A stretch of 9,890 nucleotides of DNA from Pseudomonadota bacterium (GTDB lineage Bacteria > Pseudomonadota > Gammaproteobacteria > Xanthomonadales > Rhodanobacteraceae). The DNA lies in contig JAEYZH010000105.1 of the NCBI GenBank assembly GCA_023430685.1, positions 1-9,890 on the forward strand, read 5' to 3'. Below the pieces are notes generated by a model. That model ran no database searches. It was not told the origin of the DNA and saw nothing but the letters and a program-made list of their open reading frames with translations. Below are positions 1 to 6,266 of the stretch, piece by piece (positions within the stretch are counted from its first letter, which is position 1; every line of letters starts with the position of its first letter). Both the position numbers and the translations under genes were made by a program.

Positions 1-218
1 GCGCCGGCCTAGCGTGCGAGCCGCGAGTGCGCCTCTGCGACCACGAGCGCGCGCACGTGCTGCAGTACATGGCGCTCGGCCCGCTGTTCCTTCCGCTGTA
101 CTTCCTCTGCGGCGGGATCAGCGTGCGCAATCGATTCGAGCGCGCGGCGGACCGGTATGCGCAGAGCGGGTGCGGCTGGTGGCCGTGGGCCGCTGGCCCC
201 GTCCGGCCAGGACGATGA
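1..218 (+). CDS. Hypothetical protein with HERAH motif, C-terminal part (5' end outside window)
   Basis: The reading frame beginning at base 3 is open from the window edge to a TGA at 216-218, giving about 71 residues of C-terminus. It uses the same G/C-ending codons as the neighbouring genes. It contains HERAH at bases 42-56, an HExxH-like arrangement, followed by a hydrophobic stretch (GPLFLPLYFLCGG) and an RNRFERAADRYA segment. I recall small uncharacterised bacterial proteins with the same plan (HERxHVxQ, then xGPLFLPxY, then a conserved FER/E segment), but I cannot name a family or confirm zinc binding. An internal GTG at 27 could be a start, but the frame continues upstream without a stop, so truncation by the window is more likely. 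The gene lies upstream of gspF in the same direction, with a 229-base gap, so it is probably not coupled to it. Function unknown. Confidence 0.6.
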   Translation, partial: AGLACEPRVRLCDHERAHVLQYMALGPLFLPLYFLCGGISVRNRFERAADRYAQSGCGWWPWAAGPVRPGR

Positions 219-447
219 ACGCCGATCGCGCACGGCGGACTTCGCACCCGCGCGCTGCGCGAGCCCGGGAGTGACGTGATCGGCGTCGGAGAGCGCGCCG
301 AAAGCCTTATGCTGTGCACCGCCCTGCGCGACTTCCGAGGCGATCGCTGGAACAATGCGCAATGATCCACCGGTGCCGCGCGGGCGAACGGGGTCGCGGT
401 CGGCTCCTGCGCCCAGATCGATGCCGCCTGCAGGGAGACGTTCGTAG
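219..447. other. Intergenic region upstream of gspF
   Basis: The 229 bases between the HERAH-motif gene and gspF contain no convincing coding region; frames on both strands here have poor codon use or are shadows of gspF. A TATGCT at about 309-314 resembles a -10 box but has no credible -35 partner, so I do not call a promoter. The only clear site is the gspF ribosome binding site, GGGAGA at 433-438, nine bases before its ATG. Confidence 0.4.
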
Positions 448-1659
448 ATGCCGGCTTTCGCCTACCAGGCCCTCGACGCGAGCGGCAAGACCCAGCGCGG
501 CGTGCTGCAGGGCGACACCGCGCGTGCGGTTCGCGGGGTCCTGCGCGAGCGCGGGCTCGACCCGCTGCAGGTCGACGAGGTCAGCGAGTCGCGCGCGCAT
601 GCGGCGCGGCCATTCGCGCGGCGCGGACTCGGCGGCGCGCAGCTCGCGCTGCTGACGCGCCAGCTCGCGACCCTGGTCGGCGCGGGATTGCCGATCGACG
701 AGGCGCTCGGCGCGCTCGCCGAGCAGTCCGAAGGCGAGCGGCAGCGCGGGCTCGTGATGAGCCTGCGCGCGCGCGTGATGGAAGGCGCGAGCCTCGCGCA
801 GGCGATGGCCGAGTTCCCCGACAGCTTTCCGGACATCTTCCGCTCGACGGTCGCCGCGGGCGAGCAGTCGGGCCGGCTCGACGGCGTGCTCGAGAAGCTC
901 GCCGACTATGCCGAGGCGCGCGATGCGCTGAAGCAGAAGATCCTCGCGGCGCTCGCGTATCCGCTGCTGCTCTCGCTCGTCGCGGTCGCGGTCGTGACCG
1001 GCCTCCTGGCCTGGGTCGTGCCGCAGATCGTCGGCGTGTTCCAGAACCTGCAGCAGGAACTGCCATTCGCGACGCGCGCGCTGATCGCGCTGTCGGATTT
1101 CGTGCGTAGTTGGGGTTGGTTGCTGCTGCTCGTGATCGTGGTCGCGGTGATCGGCGCGCGCATCGCGCTGCGCTCGGAGCCACTGCGGCATCGGTGGCAT
1201 GCATGGCTGTTGCGGCTGCCGCTGGTCGGGGGGCTCGTGCGCGCGGCCAACACCGCGCGCGCGACGCGCACGCTCGCGTTGCTCGCCGAAAGCGCGGTGC
1301 CGCTGCTCGACGCGCTCGGCATCGCGGCCGACGTGGTGCCGAACCTGCCGATGCGCGAGGCGCTGCGGCGCGCCGCGTTCAAGGTGCGCGAAGGCAGCCC
1401 GTTCTCGCGCGCGCTCGGCGAGAGCGGGCATTTCCCGCCGGTCGCGCTGCGCCTGGTCGCGAGCGGCGAGCGTTCAGGCCAGTTGCCGCGCATGCTCGGC
1501 GAAGCCGCCGCGCAGCAGCAACGCGAACTCGACCGCTGGCTCACCGCACTGACCTCGATCCTCGGCCCCGCCGTGATCCTCTTCGTCGGCGCGATCGTGC
1601 TGTTCATCGTGCTCGCGATCCTGCTGCCGATCTTCGACTTGAACCAGATGGTGAAGTAG
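448..1659 (+). CDS. gspF: Type II secretion system inner-membrane platform protein GspF
   Basis: This 403-residue protein has the family's usual length. It opens with MPAFAYQALDASGK, typical of GspF rather than the type IV pilus paralogue PilC. It contains two T2SSF repeats, at about residues 66-189 and 268-391, each with the conserved GExSGxL motif (GEQSGRL at 138-144, GERSGQL at 340-346). Three membrane segments are visible at about 172-194, 222-242 and 371-396. GspF sits in the inner membrane and couples the cytoplasmic ATPase GspE to pseudopilus assembly for export of folded periplasmic proteins. The start is supported by GGGAGA at 433-438. No other gsp gene lies beside it: upstream is an unrelated hypothetical gene and downstream the division operon. 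It is therefore an orphan platform gene within this window. The TAG stop is followed after two bases by a heptamer array. Confidence 0.92.
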   Translation: MPAFAYQALDASGKTQRGVLQGDTARAVRGVLRERGLDPLQVDEVSESRAHAARPFARRGLGGAQLALLTRQLATLVGAGLPIDEALGALAEQSEGERQRGLVMSLRARVMEGASLAQAMAEFPDSFPDIFRSTVAAGEQSGRLDGVLEKLADYAEARDALKQKILAALAYPLLLSLVAVAVVTGLLAWVVPQIVGVFQNLQQELPFATRALIALSDFVRSWGWLLLLVIVVAVIGARIALRSEPLRHRWHAWLLRLPLVGGLVRAANTARATRTLALLAESAVPLLDALGIAADVVPNLPMREALRRAAFKVREGSPFSRALGESGHFPPVALRLVASGERSGQLPRMLGEAAAQQQRELDRWLTALTSILGPAVILFVGAIVLFIVLAILLPIFDLNQMVK

Positions 1660-1661
1660 CG

Positions 1662-1770
1662 GGGGCTAGGGACGAGGGGCTAGGGACGAGGGGCGAGGGA
1701 CGAGGGGCGAGGGGCGAGGGGCGAGGGGCGAGGGGCGAGGGGCGAGGGGCGAGGGGCGAGGGGCGAGGGA
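1662..1770 (+). repeat. G-rich heptamer tandem array A (15 units), 3' of gspF
   Basis: Fifteen consecutive 7-base units run from 1662 to 1766, followed by a partial GGGA at 1767-1770. In order they are GGGGCTA, GGGACGA, GGGGCTA, GGGACGA, GGGGCGA, GGGACGA, then nine identical GGGGCGA. Variants lie next to the gspF stop and the homogeneous units lie distal. Every unit supplies a run of three or four G separated by three bases, which fits the canonical G-quadruplex pattern on this strand and in a readthrough gspF transcript. The last 12 bases (1760-1771) are a perfect inverted match to 1813-1824 in array B. Confidence 0.97.
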
Positions 1771-1771
1771 A

Positions 1772-1812
1772 ATCGTGGCGTCTTTCGTCAACTACAATTG
1801 CTGCTCTTGCAG
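1772..1812 (+). promoter_or_regulatory. 41-base core between facing arrays, possible ftsE promoter
   Basis: This is the only non-repeat DNA between gspF and ftsE. It is markedly more AT-rich than its surroundings and contains TACAAT at 1793-1798, which matches the sigma-70 -10 consensus in five of six positions. No recognisable -35 lies 16-18 bases upstream; that position falls at the end of array A. A transcript starting about seven bases after the -10 would have a leader of roughly 40 bases made mostly of the C-rich array. The promoter call is inference from position and one hexamer. Confidence 0.35.
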
Positions 1813-1843
1813 TTCCCTCGCCCCTAGCCCCTAGCCCCTCCCC
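1813..1843 (-). repeat. C-rich (inverted) heptamer array B, abutting the ftsE start codon
   Basis: Reading the plus strand, this is TTCCC, TCGCCCC, TAGCCCC, TAGCCCC, TCCCC, ending at 1843 immediately before the ftsE ATG at 1844. It is the reverse complement of the unit types in array A. Bases 1813-1824 pair perfectly with 1760-1771 over 12 positions, with a 41-base loop; pairing further out is imperfect because CTA units face CGA units. The minus strand here carries five G runs, so G-quadruplex potential lies on the ftsE template strand at its start codon. Confidence 0.93.
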
Positions 1844-2527
1844 ATGATCCGCTTCGAAAACGTGACCAAGCGCTACCAGGCCGGGCCCGATGCGCTGGCC
1901 GAAGTGAGCTTCGAGATCGAGGCGGGCGAGGTGGTGTTCGTCACGGGGCATTCGGGCGCCGGGAAGAGCACGCTGCTCAAGCTCGTGAGCCTCGCCGAGC
2001 GACCCACGCGCGGGCGCATCACGGTCAACCACCGCGAGCTCGGCCACGTGCGGCGGCGCGGTGTGCCGCAGCACCGGCGCGGGATCGGCATGGTGTTCCA
2101 GGACCATCGCCTGCTGATGGATCGCAGCGTGTTCGACAACGTCGCGTTGCCGCTGCTGATCTGCGGGACGCCGCGCGAGGAGGTCGGCAAGCGCGTGCGC
2201 GCAGCGCTCGACAAGGTCGGCCTGCTCGTGCGCGAGAAGTCCTTGCCCGCGACGCTGTCGACCGGCGAGCAGCAGCGTGTCGGGATCGCGCGCGCGATCG
2301 TCGGCAAGCCGCCGCTGATCATCGCCGACGAGCCGACGGGCAACCTCGATCCGCAGCTCTCGCTCGGCATCATGGACCTGTTCGTCGAGTTCGGTGCCGT
2401 GGGCACCACGGTGCTGATCGCGACGCATGACCTGCTGCTGCTCAAGCGCATGCAGAAGCGCGTGCTCGTGCTCGACCATGGCCGCATCGTCGACGACTTC
2501 CGCCCCGCGGCGAAGGTCCCCGCATGA
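1844..2527 (+). CDS. ftsE: Cell division ATP-binding protein FtsE
   Basis: The 227-residue product is a single ABC-type nucleotide-binding domain of normal FtsE length. Visible motifs are the Walker A GHSGAGKST at 35-43, Q-loop Q86 (VFQDH), signature LSTGEQQ at 138-144, Walker B LIIADEP with the catalytic Glu at 163, the TGNLD D-loop, and H-loop His195 (ATHD). The signature has Thr where the general consensus has Gly (LSGGQ/E). FtsE partners FtsX at the inner-membrane division site; ATP hydrolysis is transmitted through FtsX to periplasmic murein-hydrolase activators. The assignment is secured by ftsX, whose ATG overlaps the ftsE stop (ATGA at 2524-2527). No Shine-Dalgarno sequence precedes the ATG, because the C-rich repeat runs right up to it. 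The conserved start MIRFENVTKRY shows the start is nonetheless correct. Confidence 0.96.
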   Translation: MIRFENVTKRYQAGPDALAEVSFEIEAGEVVFVTGHSGAGKSTLLKLVSLAERPTRGRITVNHRELGHVRRRGVPQHRRGIGMVFQDHRLLMDRSVFDNVALPLLICGTPREEVGKRVRAALDKVGLLVREKSLPATLSTGEQQRVGIARAIVGKPPLIIADEPTGNLDPQLSLGIMDLFVEFGAVGTTVLIATHDLLLLKRMQKRVLVLDHGRIVDDFRPAAKVPA

Positions 2528-3537
2528 GTCCGCAGGCCGAGCGTCATGCGCGCAAGCCGCCACCAGCGAAGAAGGACGCGCCCGCGCGTGCGCCACGTTC
2601 GCGCTTGCCGCTCGCCGCGCGCATCGGCGGCTGGCGCGACCAGCATTTCTTCAGCTTCTTCTCGAGCCTCGGCCGGCTCGCCGCGCGACCGTGGGCGAGT
2701 GCGCTGACCCTGCTCGTGCTCGGCTTCGCGCTCGCGCTGCCGTTGCTGTTCCTGCTCGCGTTCCAGAATGCGCGCGACCTCTCCGGCGGCATGCGCGCGG
2801 CGCGCGAGATCACCGTGTTCCTCGATCCCGGCCTCGATGCGCGCGCGGGCGAGGCGCTCGCGCAACGCCTGCGCGAGCGGCCCGACGTCGCCGGCGTGCT
2901 GCTGCGCACGCCCGACGAAGGCCTCGCCGAGTTCCGCCGGCTCTCGGGATACAACGACGCGCTCGACGCGTTGCGCGACAACCCGCTGCCGGCGGTGCTC
3001 GTCGTCACGCCCGCGGACGCCGGCGTCGGCGCGGCTGAACCACCGCTGCTCGCCGACCTGCGCGCCGAGGCCGCGGTCGACCTCGTGCAGTACGATGTCG
3101 AGTGGCGGCGCAAGCTGTCGGCGATCCTCGCGTTCGGCGCGCGCGTCGTCGTCGTGGTCGCCGCGCTGCTCGCGCTTGCAACCTTGCTCGTGATCGGCAA
3201 TACGGTTCGAATGGACATCCAGTCGCGCTCGGAGGAGATAGCGGTGATGCAGCTGATCGGGGCTGGCGACGGGTTCGTGCGCCGCCCGTTCCTCTACGCG
3301 GGCTCCTGGTACGGCCTGTTCGGCAGCCTGCTCGCGCTCGCGCTCGTGCTCGCGGTCGAACTCGCGCTTGCGGGACCGCTCGCGCAACTGCTCGCGGGCT
3401 TCGGCAACCGCTACGAACCGCGCGGCATCGACCTCGCCACCGCGCTTTCGCTGGTCGGTGCGAGCACGCTGCTCGGCTGGATCGGCGCATGGATCGCGAC
3501 CGCGCGGCATCTCGCCGCGGGCAGGCCAGGCGCATGA
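2524..3537 (+). CDS. ftsX: Cell division membrane protein FtsX
   Basis: The 337-residue protein has the FtsX layout: a basic cytoplasmic N-terminus of about 55 residues rich in Ala, Pro, Lys and Arg; membrane segment 1 at about 58-80; a periplasmic domain at about 85-195, with the family-like EITVFLDPGLD strand near 95-105; then three membrane segments at about 205-226, 258-283 and 304-327. The cytoplasmic loop RSEEIAVMQLIGAGDGFVRRPF (235-256) is the conserved FtsX coupling loop that contacts FtsE. FtsX carries no ATPase site; it passes the FtsE signal to periplasmic activators of cell-wall amidases. Its ATG overlaps the ftsE stop by four bases, and its own TGA overlaps the next ATG (3534-3537), indicating translational coupling on both sides. 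Confidence 0.95.
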   Translation: MSPQAERHARKPPPAKKDAPARAPRSRLPLAARIGGWRDQHFFSFFSSLGRLAARPWASALTLLVLGFALALPLLFLLAFQNARDLSGGMRAAREITVFLDPGLDARAGEALAQRLRERPDVAGVLLRTPDEGLAEFRRLSGYNDALDALRDNPLPAVLVVTPADAGVGAAEPPLLADLRAEAAVDLVQYDVEWRRKLSAILAFGARVVVVVAALLALATLLVIGNTVRMDIQSRSEEIAVMQLIGAGDGFVRRPFLYAGSWYGLFGSLLALALVLAVELALAGPLAQLLAGFGNRYEPRGIDLATALSLVGASTLLGWIGAWIATARHLAAGRPGA

Positions 3538-4379
3538 GCGAGGTATCGCTGACGCGCCACATCTCGAGCGACGAACCGCGCGTGCTCGTCGTCGACGGTT
3601 CGCGCGTGGTGCGCCAGCTGATCGAGCGCGTGCTCAAGGCCGAACTGCCGAACGCGGTCGTGGTCGGTTGCGGCAGCGGCGCGGATGCGGCTCGCGAGCT
3701 CGACGCGGGCGTGTTCGACCTCGTCACCACCTCGCTGCGCCTGCCCGACATGGACGGGCTCGAACTCGCGCGGCGCGCGCGCGAGTCTTCCAGCCAGGCC
3801 TACATCCCGATCGTCGTGGTCTCCGGCGACGTGCAGGAGCGCCTCGTCGCGCGCACGCTGTCGAGCCACGTGACCGACTATTTCGACAAGGCGCTCGGGT
3901 TCGATGCGCTCGCGACCTTCATCCGCGGTTACGTGCGCCCGATCGAACAGGTCAACGGTACCGTGCTCTACGTCGAGGACAGCCGCGTGGTCGCGCTCGC
4001 GACGCGGCGCATGATGGAGAAGTGCGGGTTCACGGTTAGCCACGTGGTCAGCGTCGAGGCCGCGATCGAGATCCTCGACGCCGCGCGCGCGGAGAACCGC
4101 GCGCCGGGCGCCGACCTCGTGCTGACCGACGTCAACCTCAAGGGCGAGCTCAGCGGCGGCGACCTGCTCGAGCGCATCCGCATGGGCTATGGCTATTCCA
4201 AGGGCGAGTTGCCAGTGCTCGTGATGACCGGTGACGACAACCCGGCCAACCAGGCCGCGCTGCTGCGCGCGGGTGCGAACGATCTCGTGCACAAGCCGAT
4301 CGAGGAACGCCTGCTCGTGACCAAGCTGCAGTTCCAGTTGCGCGTGTCGCGCCGACTGCGCGGGCACGCCGGCGCGTGA
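3534..4379 (+). CDS. Two-receiver response regulator (degenerate REC1, intact REC2, no output domain)
   Basis: The 281-residue product consists of two receiver domains joined end to end, at about residues 16-133 and 142-262, with a 20-residue basic tail and no DNA-binding, GGDEF or kinase domain. In REC2 the phosphorylation set is complete: acidic E148-D149, phospho-acceptor Asp199 (LVLTDVNL), Thr232 (VMTGD) and Lys254 (HKPI). In REC1 the aligned position is Ser67 (DLVTTSLRLPDMDG; TCG at 3732-3734), and the acidic pair is reduced to D21-G22, although S97 and K119 remain. REC1 is therefore probably not phosphorylated in the usual way. The ATG at 3534 overlaps the ftsX stop, which is why I prefer it over the open frame extending upstream. 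With no output domain, it may act by protein contact or as a phosphate sink. The partner kinase is not in the window. Coupling to ftsEX suggests a division- or envelope-related role, but this is inference. Confidence 0.9.
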   Translation: MSEVSLTRHISSDEPRVLVVDGSRVVRQLIERVLKAELPNAVVVGCGSGADAARELDAGVFDLVTTSLRLPDMDGLELARRARESSSQAYIPIVVVSGDVQERLVARTLSSHVTDYFDKALGFDALATFIRGYVRPIEQVNGTVLYVEDSRVVALATRRMMEKCGFTVSHVVSVEAAIEILDAARAENRAPGADLVLTDVNLKGELSGGDLLERIRMGYGYSKGELPVLVMTGDDNPANQAALLRAGANDLVHKPIEERLLVTKLQFQLRVSRRLRGHAGA

Positions 4380-5113
4380 GCGCGGAGCGGCTGCGCCTGC
4401 ATCCGTCATGGACGGCGCGCGTCGGCGACCAGTTCGAGCAGCCGCGGATGCAGGCTCTGTCCGCCTTCCTGCGTGCGGAAAAGCAGGCAGGCAAGACGAT
4501 CTATCCGCCCGGTGCGCGCATCTTCGCCGCGCTCGATGCGACGCCGTTCGAGCAGGTCAAGGTCGTGATCCTCGGCCAGGATCCCTACCATGGCCCGGGC
4601 CAGGCCCATGGCTTGTGCTTTTCGGTTCCGCCCGGTGTCGCGGTGCCGCCCTCGCTCGAGAACATCTTCAAGGAACTCGCGCGCGACCTCGGGCTCGCGC
4701 GACCCGATCACGGCTGCCTCGAGCCGTGGGCTCGGCAGGGGGTGCTCCTGCTCAATGCGGTGCTCACGGTCGAGCGCGGGCTGGCCGGCTCGCACCAGGG
4801 CAAGGGCTGGGAAGAATTCACCGATGCCTGCGTCGACGCGCTCAACCGCGGGCGCGAGCACCTCGTGTTCCTGCTCTGGGGCAGCTACGCGCAGGCCAAG
4901 GGTCGCCTGATCGACCGCGCGCGCCACCTCGTGCTGAAGGCGCCGCATCCCTCGCCGCTGTCGGCGCACCGCGGCTTCATCGGCTGCGGGCATTTTTCCC
5001 GTGCAAACGAGTACTTGCGGGACAAGGGGCGCGGGGCGGTCGACTGGCGGCTGCCGCCGGCGGCGGCGTTGGCGGCCGCCGAGCCGCCATCCGAACCCGG
5101 GGCCGGGTATTGA
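4376..5113 (+). CDS. ung: Uracil-DNA glycosylase (family 1)
   Basis: The 245-residue enzyme removes uracil from DNA as the first step of base excision repair, hydrolysing the N-glycosidic bond. All family 1 signatures are present: the water-activating loop GQDPYHGPGQAHG with catalytic Asp69; Phe82 (LCFSV), which stacks on uracil; Asn127 in LLLNAVLT for uracil recognition; and HPSPLSAHRGF with catalytic His191 and the intercalating Leu195. The start is GTG at 4376, inside a GTGA overlap with the preceding stop, and the N-terminal sequence LHPSW fits the family. About 20 residues at the C-terminus (PPAAALAAAEPPSEPGAGY) form an Ala/Pro-rich tail beyond the conserved fold. It is the fourth and last gene of the ftsE-ftsX-regulator-ung overlap chain. 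No clear hairpin terminator follows it. Confidence 0.96.
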   Translation: MSAERLRLHPSWTARVGDQFEQPRMQALSAFLRAEKQAGKTIYPPGARIFAALDATPFEQVKVVILGQDPYHGPGQAHGLCFSVPPGVAVPPSLENIFKELARDLGLARPDHGCLEPWARQGVLLLNAVLTVERGLAGSHQGKGWEEFTDACVDALNRGREHLVFLLWGSYAQAKGRLIDRARHLVLKAPHPSPLSAHRGFIGCGHFSRANEYLRDKGRGAVDWRLPPAAALAAAEPPSEPGAGY

Positions 5114-5140
5114 AAGTATTCACAATCAATGAGATACGAT
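5110..5140 (+). promoter_or_regulatory. Weak sigma-70-like promoter candidate upstream of rpoH
   Basis: TTGAAA at 5110-5115 (five of six to TTGACA), overlapping the ung stop codon, and TACGAT at 5135-5140 (four of six to TATAAT) lie in an AT-rich patch that stands out from the GC-rich flanks. The 19-base spacing is longer than the optimum of 17, so this is weak. A second unpaired -10-like hexamer, TACAAT, is at 5196-5201. Confidence 0.25.
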
Positions 5141-5181
5141 AAGCCCTGAAACAGTGTGTTGCGTATCACAGCGCTTCCGGA

Positions 5182-5221
5182 ACTGAACTTTTCAGTACAA
5201 TACCGGTCAGTTCAGTAACTG
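5182..5221 (+). promoter_or_regulatory. Sigma-E-like promoter candidate Pa within TTCAGT repeats
   Basis: GAACTT at 5185-5190 and TCAGT at 5207-5211 are separated by exactly 16 bases, the same layout as the sigma-E (RpoE) promoter of Escherichia coli rpoH (GAACTT-N16-TCTGA). The -10 matches less well than the -35. The region is also built from copies of one short motif: ACTGAA at 5182-5187, TTCAGT at 5191-5196 and TTCAGT at 5211-5216. The last two form a 20-base-period direct repeat and the first pairs with either as a dyad. CAGTT/AACTG at 5208-5212 and 5217-5221 add a further small dyad. This could be a promoter, an operator, or both. Confidence 0.35.
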
Positions 5222-5242
5222 TTCCCGGCAGCCCGACCGGCA

Positions 5243-5270
5243 GGAACTCCCGCCGCGTTTAGCACTCAAA
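5243..5270 (+). promoter_or_regulatory. Sigma-E-like promoter candidate Pb overlapping CIRCE
   Basis: GGAACTC at 5243-5249 is followed after 16 bases by TCAAA at 5266-5270, close to the sigma-E consensus (GGAACTT, then TCAAA or TCTGA). Transcription would start near 5277. The -10 and start would both lie inside the CIRCE operator at 5259-5285, a position expected for a repressor site. The match is by eye and needs a start-site map. Confidence 0.35.
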
Positions 5271-5285
5271 GGGAGCGAGTGCTAA
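5259..5285. promoter_or_regulatory. CIRCE element (HrcA operator) upstream of rpoH
   Basis: The sequence is TTAGCACTC (5259-5267), a 9-base spacer (AAAGGGAGC), then GAGTGCTAA (5277-5285). Both half-sites match the canonical CIRCE consensus at all nine positions, with the canonical spacing. CIRCE is bound by the heat-shock repressor HrcA, whose activity depends on the GroE chaperonin. The site ends 28 bases before the rpoH ATG and 15 before its ribosome binding site, so it acts on rpoH; it is 145 bases past the end of ung. Usual CIRCE targets are groESL and the hrcA/dnaK operon, neither of which is here. Confidence 0.95.
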
Positions 5286-5300
5286 AGTGGTCCACGCATC

Positions 5301-5306
5301 AGGAGG
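5301..5306 (+). promoter_or_regulatory. rpoH ribosome binding site
   Basis: AGGAGG, a full Shine-Dalgarno match, lies seven bases before the ATG at 5314 and fixes the rpoH start. It is notably stronger than the initiation regions of the other genes here. Confidence 0.9.
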
Positions 5307-5313
5307 CTAGACG

Positions 5314-6174
<861 letters not shown>

Positions 6175-6182
6175 TGCGCCAA

Positions 6183-6234
6183 GGACGAGGGACGAGGGAC
6201 GAGGGACAAGGGACGAGGGACGAGGGGCCAGGGA
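6183..6234 (+). repeat. G-rich heptamer tandem array C, 3' of rpoH
   Basis: About seven 7-base units, GGACGA, GGGACGA x2, GGGACAA, GGGACGA x2, GGGGCCA, and a terminal GGGA. The dominant unit here is GGGACGA, unlike the GGGGCGA of arrays A and D. It starts eight bases after the rpoH stop and has the same polarity relative to its gene as array A: G-rich on the sense strand, immediately downstream of the stop. Confidence 0.95.
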
Positions 6235-6266
6235 ACGGCATCAGGCAACCGACGTGAAGGAAATGG

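Noticed and set aside
349..368. A 20-base near-palindrome centred on TGCGCA upstream of gspF (eight of ten pairs match).
   Set aside because: A match of this quality is expected several times by chance in 10 kb, and nothing else at the site supports an operator.
307..1431. Minus-strand 374-codon frame opposite gspF.
   Set aside because: GspF is certain from its two domains and membrane segments; the antisense frame has shadow composition and no ribosome binding site that I could support.
1801..1812. CTGC-TCTT-GCAG hairpin in the core between arrays A and B.
   Set aside because: A 4-base stem without a T-tract is too weak to call a terminator or regulator.
1662..1843. Arrays A and B considered as a CRISPR array or an insertion sequence.
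   Set aside because: Units are 7 bases with no spacers, no cas genes are nearby, and there is no transposase or target-site duplication that I can see.
1873..3510. Long minus-strand open frames opposite ftsE and ftsX, including one of 545 codons.
   Set aside because: They are Arg/Ala/Glu-rich antisense shadows of two unmistakable genes, and show no recognisable domain.
3102..3533. N-terminal extension of the two-receiver regulator (425-codon frame).
   Set aside because: The upstream part overlaps ftsX out of frame, is Arg/Ala-rich, and lacks domain similarity; the ATGA overlap at 3534 gives the natural start.
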